Source of the DNA: Planctomycetota bacterium
Lineage (GTDB): Bacteria; Planctomycetota; Phycisphaerae; UBA1845; CAIVHJ01
Assembly: GCA_022565195.1 (NCBI GenBank)
Contig: JADFJZ010000135.1
Coordinates: forward strand, 1 to 5,625
Length of the DNA: 5,625 nt
Direction: 5' to 3'
Shown: one piece after another, positions 1-4,777 of the stretch
Layout of the letters: each line of letters begins with the position of its first letter
Position numbering within the stretch: position 1 is the first letter of the stretch
Made by a program: the position numbers and the translations under genes
Notes under the pieces: generated by a model
Database searches by the model: none
The model's input: only the letters and a program-made list of their open reading frames with translations
Told to the model about the DNA's origin: nothing

Positions 1-180
1 CCGCAGGACGGCGTTTGTAGTTTGCAGGGTCGTGATCTCCGGAGGATTTTGTGGCAGGAGTTCCAGGTCCGCTATGCGCGATCCAGCGTGTACTATTTGC
101 TCCATCACCAAGTCGGGATGCGTTATCTGAAGCCGTGTCCGATGCACCGCAAGACCGATCCAGCGGCCCAGGTAGCTTTC

Positions 181-187
181 AAAAAAA
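181..187 (+). other. A7 frameshift site in the IS630 transposase
   Basis: Seven consecutive A sit exactly where the transposase passes from the base-1 frame (AAA AAA AGT) to the -1 frame (AAG TTC CCT). Homopolymeric A runs are used by several insertion-sequence families for programmed frameshifting. Here the preceding base is C, so the first codon of a tandem slip would re-pair imperfectly (CAA), while the second re-pairs perfectly on AAA. A single-base indel in a decaying gene explains the data equally well. Confidence 0.55.
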
Positions 188-448
188 GTTCCCTCAAACG
201 CTCGAAGAAATCCAGCAGTCGCATGCGGACCAACGCGTTGAGGTATGGTTCCAGGATGAAAGTCGCTTCGGGCAACAGGGGTCGTTAACCCGTGTGTGCG
301 CCGATCGGTGTTCGCGTCCTCGGTGTCCGCGACAAACCGAGTACAAGTGGGTGTCTCTGTTTGGCGCGGTCTGCCCGGCGACGGGCGAATTTGAACTGCC
401 TTTCGTGTCTCGGACGCCAAGAGGGGTCGCTGTATCGATTTGTGACGG

Positions 449-470
449 GAGCCCCCTCAATTTGGGGCTC
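449..470. repeat. 7-bp hairpin at the end of the IS630 remnant
   Basis: GAGCCCC (449-455) and GGGGCTC (464-470) form a perfect 7-bp stem with an 8-base loop (ctcaattt). It lies inside the open frame of the transposase remnant, past the last recognisable family motif. No T-run follows on either strand, so it is not a classical terminator. It may mark the breakpoint where the transposase lost its 3' half, or act as a weak barrier between the convergent remnant and AACS gene. From here to 589 I recognise nothing. Confidence 0.5.
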
Positions 471-589
471 GGCGGGTGTGGCGGAAGTGGGTTCCGATAA
501 TGGGCCCGCGCAATCACAACCGGACCTCCGCCGGGGCTTCACCGAATCTCTCCGTTGCTGATTATCGGTCGATGGCAGCGCCCCGATCG

Positions 590-2626
590 TCAGGTTGACC
601 AAGTGATGTTTGCGTAGGCGGCCAGGGATTCCGGGTTGGCCAGGGCGTCGGTGTTGCGAACGGCTTGGCCGCGCAGGGTCTGAGCGACGGCCAGTTCGAC
701 CTTCTTGCCGTTGATCGTATACGGCACGGCGGGAACCTGGTGAATGTGTTTGGGGACGTGGCGCCGCGTGGCGCCCTCGATAATTCGTCGACGAATGGCG
801 CTGGCGAGTTGCTCATCCAGCGTCAGGCCCGGCTGGAGCACGACGAAGAGGCACACTTCCACATCGCCGTCGACATCCCGGCCGATCACGATGCTGTCGG
901 CGACCTCAGCCATCGCTTCGACCTGTCGATAGATCTCAGCCGTGCCGATGCGCACGCCGCCGGGGTTCAGCGTGGTGTCCGAGCGGCCATAGACGATCAC
1001 GCCGCCCGACTCGGTCAACTCGATGAAATCGCCGTGCCGCCAGACGCCGGGGAAGTGATCGAAGTAGGCCTGGCGATACTTCTCGCCGTCAGGATCGTTC
1101 CAGAAGCCGACGGGCTGCGAGGGAAATGGCGAGATGCAAACCAGTTCACCCTTCTCGCCCTGCACGCTCCGGCCGGTTTCGTCATAGGCGTGTACGTCCA
1201 TGCCCAGGCCCAGGCACTGAATCTCGCCCGCCCGCACCGGCAGAATGGGATTGCCCAGCATGAAACAACTGATGAGATCCGTCCCGCCGGAGATGCTCGA
1301 CAACTGCAAGTCCTCTTTGAGATTGGCATAGACCCAGCGGAAGTTCTCGACCGTCAGTGGCGCGCCGGTGGAGAGCACGCAGCGCAGCTTCGACAGGTCA
1401 TGCTCCACGCCCGGTTTCAAAGCGCTCTTTTCGCAGGCCGAGAGGTACTTGGGGCTGGTGCCGAAGACGGTGATCCCCAGTCGCTCGGCCATCTGCCAGA
1501 GATGATTCATGTCTGGATGGGCAGGGCCCCCTTCGTAGAGTGCCACCGTCGCGCCGACGCCCAGTGAACTGACCACCCAATTCCACATCATCCAGCCGCA
1601 GGTCGTGAAATAGAAGATGGTGTCGTCCCGTCGCAGGTCACAGTGCAGCATCAGTTCCTTCATGTGCTGCAACAGCGTACCACCGTGGCCATGGACGATG
1701 CACTTGGGCACGCCCGTCGTCCCCGACGAATACATGATGAACAACGGATGATCGAACGGCAGCGGCTCGAACTCAATCGTGACTTCGCCATTCGCCAAGG
1801 AGCCGCAGGCTTTCCCGGCGCGCCGGGACGCGATTCCACCGTCAAGAAAGTCGCCCCACAGCTCCCCGATCGACAGACTGGAAATGTCCGGCGCCTCCGC
1901 CATGAACGGAACGACCACCACGCGCTCGATGCTGGGGATCTTCGCCAGTACTTCACGCACGCGCTGAAGCGAATCGATGGTCTTGCCGTTGTAGGAATAC
2001 GCGTCGGCGGTGAACAATACTTTGGGCTCGATCTGCCCGAAGCGGTCCACCACGCCGTTGATGCCGAAATCCGGCGAGCACGACGACCACACCGCGCCCA
2101 GCGAAGCAGCCGCCAGCATGGCGATGATCGACTCGGGAATGTTGGGCACGAACCCGGCGACCCGATCACCACGAGCGACGCCCACGGACTTCAGCGCCGC
2201 CGCGCATCGCGCCACCTCCGCCCGCAACTCCCGGTAGGTCAACCGGCGCGTGCGGCCAAGTTCATCCTCCGCCTCGATGGCCACGCGCTCGTCGTCATGC
2301 CGAAGCAAGTGGGCCGCATAGTTCAACTCCATTCCGGGGAACCATTGCGTCTTGAGCATCTCTACGCTGCGTGGGGGCGCCACTGGTCCGCCTGCGGCGG
2401 ATCCGCCAGTGCGGTAGACGTCCTCCGCAGGCTGGGTCGTAGTGATGCTCGCCAGCTTGAGCATCTCGCTCCAAAACTGGTCACGATGCTCGACCGACCA
2501 CCGATGCAGCGCCGCCCACTCCGCCGCGAAGCCGTACTTTTCCCCCATCGCCCGCATGAACGCATGCATCTGACTGCGCTCGATGCGCTCTTCCGACGGT
2601 TGCCAGAGAACTTCTCTATCTGCCAT
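590..2626 (-). CDS. Acetoacetyl-CoA synthetase (acetoacetate-CoA ligase, EC 6.2.1.16)
   Basis: A cytosolic ANL-superfamily enzyme that forms acetoacetyl-CoA from acetoacetate, CoA and ATP (giving AMP and PPi). It can feed ketone bodies into acetyl-CoA, polyhydroxybutyrate or isoprenoid metabolism. Visible features of the 678 residues: an N-terminal AACS-type cap (LWQPSEERIERSQM, 7-20), WFPGMELNYAAHLL (95-108), the ATP-binding loop YSSGTTGVPK (299-308) followed by the AACS-typical CIVHGHGGTLLQH, SISGGTD (444-450), WRHGDF (529-534), YGRSDTTLNPGGVRIGTAEIY (hinge, 546-566), PYTINGKKVE (635-644) with the expected catalytic Lys641, and the family ending ALANPE (661-666). The start is chosen because the N-terminus matches the family and a Shine-Dalgarno lies upstream. 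It is slightly longer than the roughly 650 aa usual for AACS. The excess sits in two linkers: residues about 72-85 (palindromic DNA) and about 265-280. No partner genes of ketone or PHB metabolism are adjacent. The symbol is left empty because names vary (aacS/acsA). Confidence 0.95.
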   Translation of the reverse strand: MADREVLWQPSEERIERSQMHAFMRAMGEKYGFAAEWAALHRWSVEHRDQFWSEMLKLASITTTQPAEDVYRTGGSAAGGPVAPPRSVEMLKTQWFPGMELNYAAHLLRHDDERVAIEAEDELGRTRRLTYRELRAEVARCAAALKSVGVARGDRVAGFVPNIPESIIAMLAAASLGAVWSSCSPDFGINGVVDRFGQIEPKVLFTADAYSYNGKTIDSLQRVREVLAKIPSIERVVVVPFMAEAPDISSLSIGELWGDFLDGGIASRRAGKACGSLANGEVTIEFEPLPFDHPLFIMYSSGTTGVPKCIVHGHGGTLLQHMKELMLHCDLRRDDTIFYFTTCGWMMWNWVVSSLGVGATVALYEGGPAHPDMNHLWQMAERLGITVFGTSPKYLSACEKSALKPGVEHDLSKLRCVLSTGAPLTVENFRWVYANLKEDLQLSSISGGTDLISCFMLGNPILPVRAGEIQCLGLGMDVHAYDETGRSVQGEKGELVCISPFPSQPVGFWNDPDGEKYRQAYFDHFPGVWRHGDFIELTESGGVIVYGRSDTTLNPGGVRIGTAEIYRQVEAMAEVADSIVIGRDVDGDVEVCLFVVLQPGLTLDEQLASAIRRRIIEGATRRHVPKHIHQVPAVPYTINGKKVELAVAQTLRGQAVRNTDALANPESLAAYANITWST
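1814..1832. repeat. Repeat-core-like palindrome inside the AACS gene
   Basis: The stretch CCCGGC-gc-GCCGGGACGCG (1814-1832) matches the central hairpin of the transposase-flanking repeat, CCCGGC-tt-GCCGGGACGCG (2695-2713), at 17 of 19 positions. It is centred in a perfect 16-bp palindrome at 1813-1828. It encodes the segment ASRRAG (about residues 266-271) in the linker before LPFDHPLFIMYSSGTTG, a place where AACS proteins vary. It could be the decayed trace of a repeat insertion or a GC-rich coincidence. Confidence 0.4.
2381..2411. repeat. In-frame palindromic insert within AACS coding sequence
   Basis: Nested inverted repeats: CACTGG (2381-2386) pairs with CCAGTG (2406-2411), and TCCGCC (2387-2392) pairs with GGCGGA (2396-2401) around a TGC loop, with a 4-base bulge (2402-2405). 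The bulge also creates a perfect 12-bp palindrome, GGCGGATCCGCC (2396-2407). The element is read in frame as about residues 72-82 (RTGGSAAGGPV), a Gly/Ala-rich linker between the N-terminal cap and the WFPG motif. AACS proteins, as I recall them, have no such segment. This resembles a small mobile palindromic element tolerated inside a gene. Confidence 0.55.
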
Positions 2627-2633
2627 TGACTAA

Positions 2634-2639
2634 CCTCAC
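2634..2639 (-). promoter_or_regulatory. Ribosome binding site of the AACS gene
   Basis: On the minus strand GTGAGG lies 7 bases upstream of the ATG at 2626-2624. This supports the chosen start, and it falls in the short unique stretch (2627-2651) between the start codon and the flanking repeat. Confidence 0.65.
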
Positions 2640-2651
2640 TGCTCTACCGTT

Positions 2652-2762
2652 GTCGCCCCGAAGGGGCGACGGGCTGTAGCCACGGGTGCAGCGGCCCGGC
2701 TTGCCGGGACGCGCAACCCGTGGAAGGGATTGCCTCTCATACACGCCGCCCCGGAGGGGCGG
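2652..2762. repeat. Left composite REP-like repeat (three stem-loops)
   Basis: Hairpin 1: GTCGCCCC (2652-2659), loop GAA, GGGGCGAC (2663-2670). Structure 2: outer stem CCACGGGT (2680-2687) with ACCCGTGG (2716-2723), enclosing the hairpin CCCGG (2695-2699), loop CTTG, CCGGG (2704-2708). Hairpin 3: CCGCCCC (2746-2752), loop GGA, GGGGCGG (2756-2762). The copy lies between the transposase stop and the AACS start, so any transcript reading from the transposase gene into AACS would carry all three structures. Confidence 0.85.
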
Positions 2763-2766
2763 AGGA

Positions 2767-2783
2767 CGATTGCAAGACAATCG
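2767..2783. repeat. Stem-loop directly after the transposase stop codon
   Basis: CGATTG (2767-2772) and CAATCG (2778-2783) form a perfect 6-bp stem with a 5-base loop (caaga), one base beyond the transposase stop codon (2785-2787, minus strand). It has no equivalent on the right side and no following T-run. It might help end the transposase mRNA or be part of the element's left end. Confidence 0.5.
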
Positions 2784-2784
2784 C

Positions 2785-3237
2785 TCAAACAAGTACGAAG
2801 CATTTATCATGTTCGATGCCATGCGCGCGCAACAACGCCAACAACTCCTCCGCGAAGTCGCGCTTCTTGTGATGTTCAGCCTGAGTCTCGATGTACGCTT
2901 TAACGTAGGCTTCCGATGACTTGCTGACCGAGAACACGGCATACCCTTCCTGCCAGGCAAACGCACGCGAATCCGGAAACGTGTCATGGACCCACCGCGA
3001 AGAGCGCGCTTTGACGGTGCGCATGAGGTCCGAGACTGCGCCGTCTGTTCGCCAGCGCAACAGCATGTGCAGATGGTCAGGCATGCCGCCGATTGTATAC
3101 AATGTTCCCTTCTCGGCGCGAATGATGCCGCCGACATAGTCATAGAGCCGTGTCTGAATGTCGGGCGTGATGGATGGCCTGCGCTGCTTCGTCGAGAAGA
3201 CGACGTGCAAGAGAATCTGAGAATATGTTCCGGGCAT
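2785..3237 (-). CDS. IS200-like Y1 (HUH) transposase, REP-associated type
   Basis: A 150-aa single-strand DNA transposase of the Y1 superfamily, which nicks DNA at hairpin-containing ends through a covalent phosphotyrosine. Visible features: the N-terminal motif MPGTYSQILLHVVFSTKQRR (1-20), the HUH metal site GMPDHLHMLLR with His55-Leu-His57, WQEGYAVFSVSKS (95-107), the catalytic helix AYVKAYIETQAEHH with probable nucleophile Tyr115 and Gln119, and a C-terminus ending LLRAHGIEHD typical of this group. The length is normal and the gene looks intact. The start is supported by AAGGA (3244-3248) 6 bases upstream. No TnpB/accessory gene is present. The gene lies between inverted composite repeats, its probable substrates, which argues for a RAYT-type role rather than a plain IS200. 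It is co-oriented with AACS. I am sure of the family and less sure of the subgroup. Confidence 0.92.
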   Translation of the reverse strand: MPGTYSQILLHVVFSTKQRRPSITPDIQTRLYDYVGGIIRAEKGTLYTIGGMPDHLHMLLRWRTDGAVSDLMRTVKARSSRWVHDTFPDSRAFAWQEGYAVFSVSKSSEAYVKAYIETQAEHHKKRDFAEELLALLRAHGIEHDKCFVLV

Positions 3238-3243
3238 GCTGAT

Positions 3244-3248
3244 TCCTT
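3244..3248 (-). promoter_or_regulatory. Ribosome binding site of the Y1 transposase gene
   Basis: AAGGA on the minus strand, 6 bases before the ATG (3237-3235). The inner hairpin of the right repeat (3249-3263) abuts it directly. The translation start therefore sits next to a stem that could partly hide the site in the mRNA and hold expression low. Confidence 0.6.
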
Positions 3249-3361
3249 CGCCCCGTCGGGGCGACCACGGTGATTATGGTACTCGGCTTCCACGGGTTGC
3301 GCGTCCCGGCGAGCCGGGCCGCTGCACCCGTGGCTACAACCCTGCGCCCCTTCGGGGCGAC
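3249..3361. repeat. Right composite REP-like repeat, inverted relative to the left copy
   Basis: Inner hairpin: CGCCCC (3249-3254), loop GTC, GGGGCG (3258-3263). Long stem: CCACGGGT (3290-3297) with ACCCGTGG (3326-3333), enclosing CCCGGC (3305-3310) and GCCGGG (3313-3318). Outer hairpin: CGCCCC (3345-3350), loop TTC, GGGGCG (3354-3359). Bases 3287-3361, reverse-complemented, match the left copy at 71 of 75 positions. The inner hairpin is less conserved in sequence, but its position (23 bases from the long stem against 19 on the left) is kept. Confidence 0.85.
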
Positions 3362-3386
3362 GACCTGTCCTCGGTGGACTGGTCGT

Positions 3387-3424
3387 TACTGGCTACTGGG
3401 TACTGGCTACTGGGTACTGGCTAC
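3387..3424. repeat. Heptanucleotide tandem repeat (TACTGGS)
   Basis: Five successive 7-mers alternate TACTGGC and TACTGGG (3387-3421), followed by a partial TAC. Equivalently this is 2.7 copies of a 14-mer. It sits in the intergenic spacer between the right composite repeat and the pyrB stop. Short tandem heptamers are known from cyanobacterial genomes. Copy number is likely to vary between strains through slippage. Confidence 0.85.
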
Positions 3425-3431
3425 GTTTGCT

Positions 3432-3446
3432 GCGGCCGAAGGCCGC
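3432..3446 (-). terminator. Possible hairpin terminator after pyrB
   Basis: GCGGCC (3432-3437), loop GAA, GGCCGC (3441-3446) form a 6-bp all-GC stem starting 8 bases past the pyrB stop on the minus strand. The position suits a terminator, but no T-run follows, so it may instead be another GAA/TTC-loop palindrome of the neighbouring repeat type. Confidence 0.4.
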
Positions 3447-3454
3447 GCCAAGAT

Positions 3455-4558
3455 TCAGTACGTGTAATTCTCCAGGTAGTAATCCTTGATGCGGCCTTCG
3501 GAGTTGAAGACGTAGGCGAGGAGCGCGGCGCGCATCCACATGCCGTTCTGGACTTGCTGCCAGTACTTGGCCCGCGGGTCGGCGTCGCAATCGGGGTGGA
3601 TTTCCTGCCGGCGGGGCAGCGGGTGCAGAATGGCCAGCGTCGGCTTGCAGCGTGTGAGCTTCTGCGGGGTCAAGTAGAGGTTGCTGTAATCGAGTTTCGC
3701 GGATTCGCCGGGGGCTTTGTCGTGTTCGTCCTGCAATCGGGTCATGTACACCGCGTCCAGCTCGGGCAGCAGCGGGTCCAGTTCCTGCGCAGACTCGAAA
3801 GCGACGTTGTGCTCCTTCAAGTATTCGAGGATGTCGTCGCCGATGGCCAACTCCGGCGGCGATACGAAGTGGATCTTCACTTCGGGGTAGCGACACAACA
3901 GATAACACAGCGAGCGCACGGTTCTGCCGCGCTTGAGATCGCCGACCATGGCGATCTTCTTGCCGGGGAACGGGTCGGCTTTGACGCCCGCCGCCCGCCG
4001 CACCAGCGACCCGCCGCTGAAGCATTGATAGAGCGTGTAGATGTCGAGTAGGGCTTGGGTCGGGTGCTGATCCTTGCCCGACCCGCCGTTGATGATCGGG
4101 ATGGTGCGCTGCATTTCATTGATCATGTGGGCCGTCTTTTCGACGAAGCCCTCCGCCGGGTGCCGCATGATGATGACGTCGAAGTACTGGCTGAAGACCC
4201 GCACCGCGTCCTCTTCGGTCTCGCCTTTGACTTCCGATGACGTCTTGGGGTCGCGCACTTCGTTGTGCCGGATGCCCATGATTTGGCAGGCCGAAGTGAA
4301 GGACAGAAACGTTCGCGTGGACGGCTGGATAAAATAGAGCATGGCCCGCCGATGGGCCAATTGCTGCCGCAGGAAGTCCGCTCCTTGGCGGGCAGTGTGG
4401 ATGCGCCGAATCATCTCTGCCAACATGCAGATTTCGTCAATGAACGCCCGGCTGAACTGTTGGGCCAGGATGACGTGGAAGATGCGGTCGGCCCGCGAGA
4501 GCAGTTCCACCCGTTCGCGGGCGGGCTGAGCCAGAATGCTGTCGACGCGGTCGCTCAT
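3455..4558 (-). CDS. pyrB: Aspartate carbamoyltransferase catalytic chain (EC 2.1.3.2)
   Basis: Catalyses the committed step of pyrimidine synthesis: carbamoyl phosphate plus aspartate gives N-carbamoyl-aspartate. Visible in the 367 residues: the carbamoyl-phosphate loop QPSTRTFLSF with S80-T81-R82-T83; SSEVKGET (107-114) with Lys111 of the mobile loop; IMRHP with Arg132; GSGKDQHPTQALLDIY with His165 and Gln168; MVGDLKRGRTVRSL (204-217) with Arg212; TRLQDEH with Arg274 and Gln276; and LHPLPRRQEI (311-320). All expected active-site positions appear present. The start MSDRVDS is preferred over an in-frame ATG 30 codons upstream because GAGGA lies 7 bases before it. The protein is longer than the usual 300-310 aa. 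The surplus is at the N-terminus (about 45 residues before the loop region), in a linker near 182-199, and in a C-terminal tail. No pyrI or pyrC is adjacent, so subunit regulation cannot be judged here. Confidence 0.94.
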   Translation of the reverse strand: MSDRVDSILAQPARERVELLSRADRIFHVILAQQFSRAFIDEICMLAEMIRRIHTARQGADFLRQQLAHRRAMLYFIQPSTRTFLSFTSACQIMGIRHNEVRDPKTSSEVKGETEEDAVRVFSQYFDVIIMRHPAEGFVEKTAHMINEMQRTIPIINGGSGKDQHPTQALLDIYTLYQCFSGGSLVRRAAGVKADPFPGKKIAMVGDLKRGRTVRSLCYLLCRYPEVKIHFVSPPELAIGDDILEYLKEHNVAFESAQELDPLLPELDAVYMTRLQDEHDKAPGESAKLDYSNLYLTPQKLTRCKPTLAILHPLPRRQEIHPDCDADPRAKYWQQVQNGMWMRAALLAYVFNSEGRIKDYYLENYTY

Positions 4559-4565
4559 ATTCAAG

Positions 4566-4570
4566 TCCTC
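4566..4570 (-). promoter_or_regulatory. Ribosome binding site deciding the pyrB start
   Basis: GAGGA on the minus strand, 7 bases before the ATG at 4558-4556. The alternative ATG at 4648 would add 30 residues (MGASFMGCPG...) unlike any ATCase N-terminus, and it lies upstream of the predicted promoter. Confidence 0.7.
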
Positions 4571-4599
4571 GCTGCGAGACCTGCAAACGGATTGCGCGC

Positions 4600-4608
4600 A
4601 GTATAACA
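4600..4608 (-). promoter_or_regulatory. Candidate extended -10 promoter of pyrB
   Basis: On the minus strand the sequence TGTTATACT fits the extended -10 pattern TGnTATAAT with one mismatch (C for A). No convincing -35 hexamer is seen 16-18 bases upstream, as is common for extended -10 promoters. Transcription would start near 4593, giving a leader of about 35 bases before pyrB. Confidence 0.5.
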
Positions 4609-4664
4609 GAGTTGCACACCCAGGGCAGCCCATGAATGACGCACCCATCCGGTTGGCCCCCCGC

Positions 4665-4733
4665 GTATCCTGAACACCAGCCGACGGTCGTACTCGCTAC
4701 GAAGCGCCGCCATGATGACGAGAGTATCCTGAA
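4665..4733. repeat. Pair of 10-bp direct repeats in the divergent intergenic region
   Basis: GTATCCTGAA occurs at 4665-4674 and 4724-4733, a start-to-start spacing of 59 bases, between the divergent pyrB and CotH-family genes. It could be a paired operator or chance. Apart from this and the pyrB promoter I see nothing definite in 4559-4777. Confidence 0.35.
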
Positions 4734-4766
4734 TTGCGCTCATTTCGCCAGTTGATCGAGCTTGGT

Positions 4767-4771
4767 GGGGA
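4767..4771 (+). promoter_or_regulatory. Ribosome binding site of the CotH-family gene
   Basis: GGGGA lies 6 bases before the ATG at 4778. An in-frame TAG at 4772-4774 blocks any longer start, so this ATG is the first possible one. Confidence 0.5.
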
Positions 4772-4777
4772 TAGGCC

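Larger units (their letters stand above)
1..500 (+). pseudogene. IS630-family transposase, truncated and frame-split
   Basis: Remnant of a DDE transposase that cuts and rejoins insertion-sequence ends. The first part (frame of base 1, open from the window edge) carries the helix-turn-helix/linker region, with HRKTDPAAQVAFKK near bases 142-186. The second part (frame of base 186) continues with FPQTLEEI, then VEVWFQDESRFGQQGSLTR, holding the first catalytic Asp (codon 255-257), and YKWVSLFGAVCPATGE up to about base 389. Joining the frames by a -1 shift inside the A7 run at 181-187 restores a continuous IS630-like sequence. After ATGE the family pattern fades. The later segments with the second Asp (LDxAGWH type) and the PPYSPELNP region are absent before the stop at 498-500. 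The N-terminus lies outside the window. The A7 shift could be programmed or a mutation, but the missing C-terminal half makes this copy non-functional. The family call rests on recalled motifs. Confidence 0.85.
2652..3361. mobile_element. RAYT/IS200-like unit: Y1 transposase gene framed by inverted multi-hairpin repeats
   Basis: A single Y1 transposase gene (2785-3237) is enclosed by two copies of a composite repeat in inverted orientation. The outermost 75 bp (2652-2726 and the reverse complement of 3287-3361) match at 71 of 75 positions by direct comparison. Each side has the same order from outside in: a GCCCC/GGGGC hairpin, a long CCACGGGT...ACCCGTGG stem enclosing a CCCGGC..GCCGGG hairpin, then a second GCCCC/GGGGC hairpin. 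This architecture matches REP-associated tyrosine transposases, where the enzyme acts on flanking REP pairs. Target-site duplications are not expected for this enzyme class and none is seen. Whether the unit moves as a whole, or only its repeats spread, cannot be told from one copy. Confidence 0.75.

Noticed and set aside
486..515. SDNGPAQ motif resembling the DNGP of retroviral-integrase-type transposases
   Set aside because: It is only a few residues in a frame with no other integrase motif nearby, most likely chance.
665..1567. 300-codon plus-strand open frame
   Set aside because: It is antisense to the well-supported AACS gene and has no recognisable family pattern; long shadow frames are usual in GC-rich genes.
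1643..2629. 328-codon plus-strand open frame
   Set aside because: Also antisense to AACS. Its Arg/His/Gln-rich composition is that of a shadow frame, and AACS explains the DNA fully.
2616..3293. 225-codon minus-strand frame over the transposase and its repeats
   Set aside because: It is a frame-shifted shadow of the Y1 transposase running through hairpin repeats, with no family pattern.
2652..3361. Repeats considered as tRNA or structured riboswitch RNA because of the cloverleaf-like fold
   Set aside because: No anticodon arm, T-loop or acceptor signature is seen, and the inverted duplicate placement around a transposase explains the structure better.
2640..3365. Repeats considered as a CRISPR array
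   Set aside because: The copies are inverted, only two, and flank a Y1 transposase. There is no regular direct repeat/spacer pattern or cas gene.
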